39,781 bases of DNA from Jimgerdemannia flammicorona (taxonomy: Eukaryota; Mucoromycota; Endogonomycetes; Endogonales; Endogonaceae). Shown piece by piece: positions 27,364 through 37,123 of the stretch. The position numbers and the translations under genes are program-made. The notes below the pieces were generated by a model. That model ran no database searches. It was not told the DNA's origin and was given only the letters and a program-made list of their open reading frames with translations. The stretch is taken from NCBI GenBank assembly GCA_003990745.1, contig RBNI01000152.1, positions 1-39,781 of the forward strand. The letters run 5' to 3'. The first letter of the stretch is position 1. Every line of letters begins with the position of its first letter.

Positions 27364-29394
27364 ATGGCGAATGACAAGCAACCTGAGGTGCGTACTGGGC
27401 AGGGTGGCCCAAGCGCTTTCAACTGGCAGCAGGTGGAGCAAGGTCCAGGCCTGGGGGGGGGTATGAGGGGGCTGCTGGCCGGTGGACATGGAAGGAGTGG
27501 AGGAGGTAGTGGAGGCTTTGGATCTGGGAGGGCGAGCTTCGCGGAGATGGTGAAGGGGAGACAACAGGCATCAGGACTGGAGGGCTGGCTGAGGAAGGGA
27601 AGGGAGACCGAGAAGGAGAAGGCACCAGTGCAGGGGAGAGCAGCCCTTGGAAGAGGGAGCGGTAGAGCTGGGGGAGTAGTGGCTGGGGGGAGTGTGACTG
27701 CTGATGGCGGTGGGACTGTCGATCTGGAAAAAAATCCAGATGTGACAGCTGATGGCGAGGCTAAGCGGCTAAGGCTTAGACGACAAGAAGACTTGGCCGA
27801 TAGTGTAATGGGTCTGGCGGTGGTCCCGTTGCTCAAAAAATCGATCTCAGCATTCACGGTTACACTGTGCTTCCGGGGCCTAGCGGTGATGGCGAAAATG
27901 GTGTTGGGGCTCATCGCTATGCAGGTGGCAGGGGCTGCATCTGTGAAGTTCTTGAAGGGCCTGGAGGGAGTGGAGGTTGGTTTTGAGGAGGTGGCGCCAT
28001 TGGAGGAGGCATTGAAGGTTGGATTGGTGGTTGGAGAGGTGTGTGTTCCAATGGCACGCTGTCTGAAGTGGGATCCTAGGGTGGTCCAACTGTTGGTAAA
28101 GGGAGTGCTGATGGTGACAGCAATGGAGACGAGAAAGAGGGTGGAGGACTTCATGGTGGAATATGGAGAGGTGGTTGATGTCGGATTTCGGGTCTGGGAA
28201 GGGACTACACTCAGGACTGAGGACATGGATGTGAGGATTAGGCTGGCTGGGAAGGAAGCTACTGGGAAGGCGAGGGACTGGCCTTCGGCAATGGTCTGGG
28301 GAGCGATTTTGTATAAGGTGACGAGGGTGAAGGGAAGTGAGGAAGAGGAGGAGGATTTGTTGGAAGCACTCGAAGAGTTGGAGGGTACTGTGGAGAAGCG
28401 GACGAAGGCCTGAGCAGCCTTCGTGGAGGCGACGTACTTGGAGGTGGTGGATGGCAAGTGGATTCGAGTGAACAAGAAGCAGTGGGAAAGGGATCAGGGG
28501 CGTAAGAGGCAGAAAGAGTTGCTAGTCAAGATGGGCAATAGGCCACTGGGGAATGCAAGCGAGGGGAAGGGCACTGGGGGTGCTGGTGTGAGTATCTGGG
28601 CTGGCGAGGGGGAGGGGAAGGATAAGAAAGCAGATGGAGAGGACAGGGAGAAGACTAGCAAGGATCTATTTGCTGATGGCATGCTGGAGGTTTGGGAGGA
28701 GGATTGGGAGAGCTTCCCTACCCCTACCCCCCTTATTAGGTGTGGCCCGGCTTCCCGAAACAAGGTGGTAGAGGATGTGCAGATGCAAGGGGCCCAGAGG
28801 GTGCAATTCGGGGTTCCGGAGGTGGTGTATAGTGGACAGGTGGAGGCTACTGGTGAGGAGGAACTGGTGAATGTCCCAGAGGTGTGGGATGAGTCTGCGA
28901 GTGTCAGAGCTGACACCACTATGTTGGATGGTGGGAGGCTGGTGACTCCAGGGGGGAAGGAGGTGGGGAACTTGATTTGGATGCGTCGGATGATGAATGA
29001 CCTAGCAGCAGAAGAGTTGGGGGAGGTGGACTTGCGGGTGATGAGTGATGAGCACTGGGCTGGAATTCTGCAGGGGGATGGAGTGACAAAGGCATTGAAG
29101 GCAGAAATTCTTGTGGTATACCTAGCTGAGGAAGGGTATGAGGTGGATAAGGAGAGGGAGGTGGAGATGGCAGTTGTTGCGGGGGAGAGGGCTGAGTACT
29201 GCTGGAATGAGCATCATGGACTGCAGCTCTGGCAGGAGGTATGCATCGAATATCGGGAGGAGTTCGAGGAGAAGGCTGATGATGAGATGAATGAACTGCT
29301 GGCTGGATTGGAGGCTCAGAGGAGGGAAGAGGAGGAGGTGGCTGCAGAACACAATCTGGACATAGTACAGGAGGAGATGAGCATGGAGCAGTAG
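27364..29394 (+). pseudogene. LINE 1 ORF1 (one in-frame TGA)
   Basis: ORF1 proteins of LINEs bind the RNA and act as chaperones. From the ATG at 27364 the frame runs 349 codons to a TGA (28411-28413) and continues in the same frame to TAG at 29392. The N-terminus is Gly-rich (GPGLGGGMRGLLAGGHGRSG) with a SFAEMVKG motif. Residues ~240-320 (LMVTAMETRKRVEDFMVEYG onward) may form an RRM-like fold, which is a weak inference. The C-terminal half is acidic and coiled-coil-prone (EAQRREEEEVAAEH). No CCHC knuckle is seen in ORF1. The TGA sits between Ala codons, probably a former CGA. Confidence 0.8.
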
Positions 29395-29424
29395 AGATTG
29401 ATCGACAACATAACATATATCATT

Positions 29425-32400
29425 ATGAACAGTACAACCAACATTTTTTCTTTGAATGTAAATGGGCTACGGGGGGCTACTCGACATAGAAATATTTTCT
29501 CTTGGATGAAGGGATTGGAGGCCGATCTCTTCCTACTGCAGGATGTTAGGTGTGAGAATGATTTAGATAAGATGGAGTGGACGAAGGAATGGGGAGGTGC
29601 TGCAATTTGGAAAGGCAAGGTTGGAATTTTGGTTCGGAAAGGTAGAGGGGAGATACAAGATGTGAGATGCTGGGGGGAGAGACTAGTCTGGGGAGAATGG
29701 ATTCGTGCAGATTGGAAGCCAGTTACTGTTGGCTCCTGCTACTGTCCTGCGGTACGGAGTGAGCAGGTAGATTGGATGACAGGTTTACTAGAGAGCGGGA
29801 ACTTTGTAGAGGCTGGGGTAGATATGCTTGGAGGTGACTTTAATATGGTTCAGGATGCACTATTGGATAGAACAGATGGAGGACGAGGTGCTGAGAGCAG
29901 GAGCAGAGGACTAGCAGCTTGGGAGGAGGTCGAGAGACTAAGTGCGCTGGTAGATGCTGGGAGGGAGTGCTGGGGGAATAGAAGGGTTTATACACATTGG
30001 GCAGGGGGTCTGGGGACAAGAATCGACTGGGTACTGACAGCCAGCTGCTGGGGTCTAGATGTTTGGAAGTCATTGGAGGTTGAATGGTGTCCATGGTCAG
30101 ACCACTGGGGGCTTTTGGGACAGGGGCACTTTGGGGGAAGTGGGGATGGGCCTGGACATTGGCGCCTTAATTCCTCTTTGTTAGATGATAAGACCCAGTG
30201 GGATGGGTGGGCTATGGACATTCAGCAGAGGGTGGAGAATTGGAAGCAGGAAGGTGTCTCAGTGGGAGTTTGGTGGATGAGGTTGAAGGAGATGGCCAAG
30301 ATGTATTGGAGTGAGGCTGGCAAGGAGGCTGGGAAGCAGAGGAGACATAGAGTGCGTTGGGCTTCTACAAGATTAACTAGGCTACTGGAGGAGTGGGCGA
30401 GGTTAAAAATGCTGGAGGGAGAAGATGATTGGAGGTTAATGAGGGCGAAAATGGAGGTCAAGGAGCTACAACAGGTGCTGCGGGAAGAAGAGGAAGCAAG
30501 GGTGCAGGGTTTGGCAGCACATCTCCACTGGTAGGATTTGGAGGAAGGGGAGAGGCCTTCCAAGTTTCTTATGAGGGCTCTTAGGGTGAGACGGGTACAG
30601 CAATGGTGGGAAGGGGTGCTGGATTCCGAGGGTGTACTGGTGCATGGAGTACAGGACATTCTTGGATCGCTGAAGGAGAGATGGAGTGGATTGTGGAGTG
30701 AGGAGGAGGGTGGGGCAGATGCCGTGACTATTGACCAAGCATTGGAGGATTGGCACCCACCATAAGTCGAAGGGCTAGATGACCTGGTGATGCCAGTACA
30801 GGAAGATGAGATCCACCAGGTTCTTGCCGCGACAATGCCAGGTATGGCACCTGGGGAGGATGGTCTGCCCTGGGACTTTTGGAAGCGAATGGTTGGAGTC
30901 CCAGGGGTGATGGGAGAGATGACGGCATTGTGCGACTCCATTCTACAGACTAGGAGGTGGGTGGGGGAGCAAGACCTTGGGCTGGTGATGCTACTTTATA
31001 AAAACAAAGGAAGGCGGGAGGACTGGAGGAACTGGCGGCCGATAATGTTGCTTGATATGGACAGGAAGTTAGTGACCAAAGTGGTGGTGGTGAGATTACA
31101 GAAGGTGGCCCAGTAAGTTGTAGGCATGGAACAGAGGGGATTTGTGGGCGGTCGGCTCATCAGAGATGGTACTGCCTGGGTACATGGCGTTATTGAAGGG
31201 GCAAGAGCCTGTGGACTGGATGGGCGGCTAGTCTTCTTGGACCAGGAGAAGGCCTATGACCAGGTGCGAAGTGTCTGGCTGGGGAAAGTTTTGGATAGGA
31301 TGAGGGTTCTGTCCCAATTCCAGTCAGCGATGGTCAACCTACTGGAAGGGAGTAGGGCTGCGCTCATGTGTAATGGTCATTGAGGGGTTGCATTCCCCTT
31401 GGGCAGGGGGGTGCCCCAGGGGGACCCACTGTCCCCCATTTTGTACGTTCTTTCTCTAGAACCCCTTATGGATAGAATTAGGCAGAAGATAGAAGGACTT
31501 TCTGTTTTTGGCATAGGATGGAAAGTTGGGGCCTTTGCAGATGACATGGTGGTTGGTTTGGGTTCGATTGCTGATGTCGAAGAACTCAAGAAGACTGTGG
31601 AGTGATATGAGGAGCACTCAGGAGCGAAGCTGAATTGGCACAAGTGTGAAATGATGGTGCTCGGAAATGGTCTGGTGGGAGGGGAAGTTATAGGAACAAT
31701 CATCCCCACTGGTGAAGCAGTGCGGTACTTGGGCATATATCTGTCAGTCTATGGGTCAGTGCTGCCCAGGTTATGGTGGGAGCAGAGGATTGGAATCTGA
31801 GAGGAGGCCCTGCGGAGTTGGGGGGGTAGGCATTTTTCTCTGGCAGGAAGGGTCTTGATTTTGAATGTCTACTGGCTGCCGAAGTTGTGGTACCTGGTAT
31901 ATCATCTGGACTTTCCAGCTTGGGTGGTGAAGAGATTGGTGAAGTCCATGAAGGGATGGATTTGGGCTGGAAGGCAGAGTCAGATTGATTGGGAGACCTT
32001 GTCCCTACCAGTGGTGAGAGGTGGTCTGGGGCTGGTTGACTTCCCAAAACGTTTACGCTACTTGCGGGCATGGTGGCTAAAGAGGGCAGTAGAATTGGGT
32101 GGAGGTGGCTGGGTTCCCCTGCTACAGAAAATCTGGGAGAGGCGGACATCACTAAGGAGCACAACTGGGGATCTCCTCGCATTAGTTGGACTTCAGGATA
32201 CTAAGTGACTGTGATATAGGGGATTTTGGTGGGGGATAGCAGAGGGGGCGCACCATATTGGGATTCGTTGGCAGGGGAATAAAGGAGAGGAGGATTGGGG
32301 CCCGGTGATGTGGAGATGGGATCAAGTACTGCTGGGTGGTGTCCCTCTCGTTGAGTTCGATATTGGTGATGGAATTGAATGCCAAAGGGGACCGGGCCAG

Positions 32401-33081
32401 GATCTGTGGCCTAGCAGTTGGCAAGGAGTCAGAATCGGTGAAGAGTGGAACTGGTATGATGTCTGGACTTGGAGTGCTGTGGTGAGAAAGTGGATGCCGC
32501 CTAAGTACTAGGTGGTCTGGTGGCACATGCTGCAGAGGAATGTGATGCTCAACTTTCGCTCAGGGCACCTCATCGTAGGGGAGTGCTTTGACTGTGAAGA
32601 GTGCCATAATGTAGGGCAGGAGAGGGGTTGGGTACAGACACCTGAACATTGGCTAGGAGAGTGTGAGGTGTTGGGAGAATTTTGGTGCACGATTGGGAAA
32701 CACTTGGGGGTACAGCGTAGGGGAGATGAGGTACGAGAGAGGTGGGAGGGCTTGCAGGAACAATTGGTAGGGGGGATAGGGAAGGAGTGGATTACTTTGG
32801 GCTGGGCATTGGCTATTTGGGTAGGACTGGCTAGTCACTGGCTATTTGTCTTTGAGGGTGGGAGCAGGCAGGGCTTGGGGGACCGGTTGGTGTGGTGGTG
32901 CTGGCTGATAGAAGACACCTTAACAGGTTGGTGGCTTGGTTGGGGGTTGCAAGGTGGTCGGAGACACCGCTTAGTGGAGAATATTTGTGGCCAGAGTAGG
33001 GGGAGAGTAGGTATGGTGGGTGATAGGGTGGTCTTCATTCAGGAGGAGGTGGGGAGGAGTCCCCCGATGGGGATTGGGTAG
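29425..33081 (+). pseudogene. LINE 1 ORF2: endonuclease and reverse transcriptase
   Basis: Nicks target DNA and primes reverse transcription there. The first ATG is 29425, ten codons after the ORF1 stop and in the same frame. Endonuclease: SLNVNGLRG, LLQDVRC (Asp where Glu is usual), GGDFNMVQD, RIDWVLT, WSDHWGLL. RT: WRNWRPIMLLDMDRK, EQRGFVGGRLIRDG, LVFLDQEKAYDQV, RGVPQGDPLSPILY and the catalytic AFADDMVV near 31534. A C-terminal CEECHNVGQ...EHWLGEC motif lies near 32596-32670. Stops in frame: 30532, 30763, 31114, 31381, 31603, 31798, 32206, 32212 and 32509. All are explicable as single transitions and none disturbs the frame. Catalytic residues other than the endonuclease Asp look intact. 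Confidence 0.92.
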
Positions 33082-33121
33082 TGGGTGGTGATGTTGTATA
33101 CATACTTATTCATAGACTGGT

Positions 33122-33167
33122 AATAAAGGTGGAGTCCAAGTGACTTTAAAAAAAAAAAAAAAAAAAA
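33122..33167 (+). terminator. LINE 1 poly(A) signal and tail
   Basis: AATAAA at 33122-33127, then 20 A residues at 33148-33167, the 3' end copied from the polyadenylated LINE RNA. Confidence 0.9.
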
Positions 33168-34620
33168 GAGAAAACTCTAGTGGTAACTGTATCTTCTTTA
33201 TAAGCTTGCCTGATTTGTTCTAGGAATTCTGATGCTAAGGTGACTTGCATAATTGTGGTGAGATCTGGGCATCTTGATAAGATATCTGGTATTACAAGTG
33301 TCTTGCCAGACTTGTAGATGATCATCAGGTTAATGGTTTGAAGCTTGAGGCTCCACTTGGCTTGTAGATATGACAGAGTAGATTGGGTGTTAATATACTT
33401 GAGGGATTGATGATCAGTGATGACATCAAACTCAACATCTTCTTGATAGCATTACTAGTGATCTAGCATATATATTATTACTAGTAGTTCCTTCTTATGA
33501 GTGGCTAGCTTTTGTTCAGCTGGAGCCAACTTACAAGACTCAAAAGCAATAAGACAATGTCCTTTACCATCATCTTTTGACAAGACTGCTCTAATGGTAA
33601 AATTCAATACATCAGTAGTGACTATGAATTTTAGATCTTAATCTGCATTATGTAGGGCTGGAGTATGGATTAGACAGTTCTTGAGTTCTTGAAAGACTTA
33701 TTGACAGAAAAGGTCCCAGGTATAGGGTACATAGTGGTCTGAGTGTGAGGTCTTCTTCATGAGATTAGTCAGTAGCTTAGCAATGCCAGAGAAGTTTCTG
33801 ATAAAGCAGTAGTAGTAGCCAGCTAGACCAAGAAAGGATCAGAGTTCTGTGAAGTTTGACAGAATGGACCATTCTTCAATTGCTTCTATCTTGTGTGGGT
33901 CTACTTGAATTCCTTATGTAGAGATAATGTGGCCAAGGTATTTGACTTGTTTCTTGAAGAATTCACACTTCTTGAGCTTGGTGTAGAGCTTGTGTTTTCA
34001 CAGGATCTCCAGAACTATTCAAATGTATTCAAGGTATTCTTCTTTAGTTGCACTAAAGATCAGGATATTATCAAGGTATACCAATAAGAAAATAAATAGT
34101 TGGTCCTTGAATATCTTTGTTCATTAGGGTCTAGAATGTGGTGGGTACATTGGTGAGACTAAATGCTAAGACCAGGAATTTGTAGAGTCCAAAGAGAGTC
34201 ATGAATACAGTCTTGGGAATGTCTTCTGGCTTGATTTGAATCTGGTGGTATCCTGACATGAGGTCTAACTTGGTGAAGTGCTTGGTATTCTTGAGAGTAT
34301 CAAATATTTAATCAATCAAGGGTAGTAGATAGCAGTTCTTGACAGTGAGTTTGTTGAGTATATGATAGTCTATATATATTTACAGAGTATCATCCTTCTT
34401 CTTGACAAATAAGACTAGTGAGCCATAAAGAGATTTGCTTGGCTGAATGACTCCTCATGCAAGTAGTTCTTCTAGTTCTTTCTTGACTGCTTCAATTTCA
34501 AGTAGTGACATACAGTACATATGTTTCTTGGGTGATATAGCTTCTGGGGTTAGTTTGATTTCATAATTAACTTCTCATATAGGTGGTAGACCAGGTAGCT
34601 TGTCTAAAAATACATCCTTG
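33168..34620 (-). pseudogene. pol: RT and RNase H of element 3
   Basis: RT fingers and palm read GVIQPSKSLYGSLVLFVKKK, YIDYHILNKLT and KLDLMSGYHQIQIKPED. A frameshift near 34085 separates these from VYLDNILIFSA, where the catalytic YVDD-type motif has become YLDN. Next come KLKKCEFFKKQVKYLGHI and SFLGLAGYYY. RNase H shows TTDVLN, KELLVII and ITDHQSLKYI, with a PDILSR motif at its end. The last readable codons (EQIRQAYKED) lead towards integrase, but LINE 1's poly(A) begins there. Stops are frequent. Not functional. Confidence 0.88.
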
Positions 34621-34865
34621 AATTCTTCTAGTAGTAATTTGATGCTTTTATTGACTGATAGTTTCTTGTCTTGTTTCTTAAAATAGATCATTACAATAAA
34701 GATATGCATTGCCTTCTTAAGTGCTCTCTTATACTATATAGCTGATAGTATTATAATCTGAGTCTTGCTTGTAGTCTTGTCTGTCTTAATAGTGATATTG
34801 GCTCCATCTTAAAGTAGAGTGACTTCATTTTTACACCAATTGATGTCTGGATTGTGTTTCATAAG

Positions 34866-35144
34866 CTAGAGATTTCCTAAGATCAGGTTATGATCTCCTA
34901 GTAGTATAACCTCAAAGTCTACTTGTTTCCAATATTTCTGAATCTTGATGGGTAGTTTGGTAGCAATTGACTTGATGGAGTACAGAGTACTGTCTGCAGT
35001 GACTATACTATTGTTCTTGGATACAGGCTTGGTAAGGATCTTGAGGCTTTTGATGAGATTCTGATTGATGAAGTTCTCTGTAGCTCTACTATCTATAAGT
35101 ACTTGAACTTCTTTTCCTTTAACTAGGCCTTTGAAGATGAGCAT
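34866..35144 (-). pseudogene. pro: Aspartic protease of element 3
   Basis: Open 92-codon piece in the same frame as gag. The active-site motif reads VLIDSRATENFI (DSGAT expected, Gly changed to Arg by a transition), followed by NSIVTADSTLYSI and the flap/C-terminal DHNLILGN. It lies between the dUTPase upstream and RT downstream. The family's substrate is the Gag-Pol polyprotein. Probably inactive. Confidence 0.8.
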
Positions 35145-35199
35145 AGCTTGAGCTTGATTTTCACTAAGACTTGCTGCTTGATCAGTACTGCTAAAACCT

Positions 35200-35570
35200 T
35201 TTTGATCTCATTTGGTTTCAGGGAGTTCTTGGACTTCTGTAATCTTGAGTTGACTGGTTTTTTCTAGGATCATTTGCATGACTCAGTCTCCTTTCTTGAC
35301 TGTATAGTCTTGATCCTTCTGGTTGATAAGTAGAACTTGAATTTATCCTTGAAAGTCTGGATCAATGACACTAGCACCTATATCTAAATGATATTTGATA
35401 CTGAGTCCTGATAATAGTATAATTCTGGCATAATATCCTTTAGAACATTGAACTGCAATTCCAGTAGGCACCAGAGTTCAGCTCTTGGCTGGAATGATGA
35501 CTTGTTTGATAGAGTATAAGTCAAGACCAATGGCTCCTTCTGTTTGATATTGTAGAACCTGGGTCTTCAG
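35200..35570 (-). pseudogene. dut: dUTPase of element 3 (between zinc knuckle and protease)
   Basis: Translating the gag frame through its stops gives all dUTPase landmarks: EGAIGLDLYS (motif 1, about 35550-35520), VPTGIAVQCSKGYYARI, LLSGLSIKY (motif 2, originally RSGLS-like), IGASVIDPDFQG (motif 3, with the catalytic Asp), then a TAA, KKGD followed by a stop and MQMIL (motif 4), and QKGFSSTD (motif 5, Gly changed to Ser). Its stops include a TGA (35480-35478) and a TAA near 35343. It precedes the protease, the opposite order from element 2. Confidence 0.85.
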
Positions 35571-36611
35571 ATGAAGCTTCTTGACCTTGAGCTCAGGTTG
35601 ACTAGTGGAGGGATTAACAGATGTATTCTTGGACAATACAGTGACTGGTCTTAAGGGTTTGTTATTCTTCTTAAGACATTTGGTTGCAATATGTTCTATT
35701 TGGCAACAGAAGAAACAGACTTCAGATTTCTTCAGATGGTCCTTTTCTTCAGGGGTAAGCTTGGTGTTCTTTTTATTTATAGTGTCTAAGTCCATTGGTG
35801 CTGGGCCAACTGTCCTTGGTTAATTCTTGTGGTGGTTTTTGAAGTGGTTCTTCTTGCAGTATTCTGGTTCAAAGCAGTTGCCAAAAATGATAACATCAAA
35901 CCTATTAGCAATTCTCATGGCTTCATTAAGGTTTTTGGGCTCTTTTAACTCAATCTTGACTTATGTGTTTCCCTTCAGGTCTCAGACATAGCAGTCTATC
36001 TTTTTGTCCTCAGATATCGCTAGTAGCTTGAGTAGGATTAACAAGAATTATATATTGTAACTTTGCACAGACTTGAGTTACTTGATATTTGCTAGCTTGT
36101 CTCTGGCTAGTTTAATAGCATTAGCAGGCTTGAACTGCTTATAAAGGGCTCTCTTGAAGGCTTTCCAGTCTCTGATTTATACATATGAGTGTACAGAGAT
36201 AACTATGATATAATTATACTACCAGATAGCTGCATTTCCTCAGAGAAGTATGGCAGCAAATTGGACTTATATATTATCTTCCATTCTTGTGAGCTCAAAG
36301 TATTGGTCCAACTGAAAGATTCATATATCTGTAGATAGTCCTCCTCAATGGCTATCAAAGATATCTGGCTTGAGTGGCTTGAAACTGACTGATGCTATAG
36401 CAGAATGTGATGTACTCACAGTTTGTATTTTCTGCTATTCTAGTTGTACTTGAAGTTCTTGGATTTGGTGGGCCATAGCATTGATCATATCCTCTATGCT
36501 AAGTTGCTATCCTTTTGCTTCTTCTGTAGTAGAGGGGTCTAGCTGGTAGACTAACTCTTTGTGGCTTATTTCAGGTTCATGTAACTATTTGTGACTGGTT
36601 TCCAAATTCAT
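35571..36611 (-). pseudogene. gag: gag and zinc knuckle of element 3
   Basis: ATG at 36611-36609, about 50 bases after the LTR. Through roughly ten stops the frame gives a typical retrotransposon gag: SFKPLKPDIFDSH, FQLDQYFELTRMED, FAAILL, WKAFKRALYKQF and KLARDKLANIK. It ends with PAPMDLDTINKK and the CCHC knuckle CFFCCQIEHIATKC (35716-35675), in which the usual Gly before His is Glu. 35795-35478 is open. Stops correspond mainly to expected Arg, Trp or Gln. It is in frame with dUTPase, protease and the first part of RT. Confidence 0.85.
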
Positions 36612-36646
36612 GTGAGATTTCTTAATAAGGTAAGGTATAACAATAC

Positions 36647-36658
36647 CACTGCTATCAA
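36647..36658 (-). promoter_or_regulatory. Primer-binding site of element 3 (initiator tRNA-Met-like)
   Basis: TGATAGCAGTGG on the minus strand just inside the LTR. Allowing one G-to-A change (TGGTAGCAGTGG) it is close to the complement of an initiator tRNA-Met 3' end. Tentative. Confidence 0.45.
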
Positions 36659-36659
36659 G

Positions 36660-37123
36660 TATAACAGTTCTAGTTTCTTTAAGAGGAAGCAGTTAAATCT
36701 GGAAGTTCTAGTTGGCCTAAAGTAGCTCAAAGAGATACTTAAAGATTCAAGTATTCTTGAAGGATTTCTGGAAGAAAATATTCTGAGTTTTATTCAAGCA
36801 GAGAACAAAGATATTTATACATGATCTGAAAGAAAGATCCAGAAGGATCTTGAAAAGAAAGAGAAATACCAAGAAATAGATTCTTGACAAAGCTGACTAA
36901 TACTATTCTACAATGTTCTGAGAGGTTCCATAACTAGCTAAGATAAGATACTTGGTGTCAAAGAAAGACAAAAATGTTCTAGTGATATCTGGGTGCCAAG
37001 AGAAGGTTTCTAAGTAAGTAGAAGATGGCAGAACATAGTAGAATGTTCAAGAAATGATAAGAAAAGACTAATTAAAAGACATGAAAATATACTAAGACTA
37101 AATATGACTGTGAAATTGTTACA
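36660..37123 (-). mobile_element. 5' LTR of element 3
   Basis: About 465 bases on the minus strand, starting TGTAACAATTTCACAG at 37123 and ending near TGTTATA at 36660. A promoter-like TATAAATATC lies at about 36808-36817 and GAATAAAAC (poly(A) signal) at about 36787-36795. Unlike the LTRs of elements 1 and 2 it is short and has no reading frame. Confidence 0.75.

Larger units (their letters stand above)
27280..33167 (+). mobile_element. LINE 1: non-LTR retrotransposon, near full length
   Basis: A sharp switch from AT-rich to G-rich sequence near 27280 marks the 5' side. ORF1 (27364-29394), ORF2 (29425-33081), a short 3' UTR with AATAAA (33122-33127) and a 20-base poly(A) (33148-33167) follow. 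ORF2 has AP endonuclease, RT and a C-terminal Cys/His motif but no recognisable RNase H, closer to an L1-like than a Tad-like layout. The whole coding region stays in one reading frame with ten in-frame stops and no frameshift, so it is comparatively young. I could not find a target duplication. The poly(A) abuts the broken end of element 3. Confidence 0.92.
33168..37123 (-). mobile_element. Ty3/gypsy retrotransposon, element 3 (no integrase or 3' LTR)
   Basis: A second, distinct gypsy lineage in minus orientation: short 5' LTR (36660-37123), a primer site similar to initiator tRNA-Met, gag, zinc knuckle, dUTPase, protease, RT and RNase H. The sequence ends at the LINE 1 poly(A) before any integrase. 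Gag to RT lie in one frame, with stops but only one clear frameshift near 34085. The right edge abuts LINE 2 sequence, so element 3 probably inserted into LINE 2. It is strongly decayed by C-to-T and G-to-A changes. Confidence 0.9.

Noticed and set aside
27261..28475. 404-codon minus-strand frame (Ser/Pro-rich) opposite LINE 1 ORF1
   Set aside because: The strong G-rich, stop-poor composition of the LINE sense strand opens the antisense frame; endonuclease and RT motifs are only on the plus strand.
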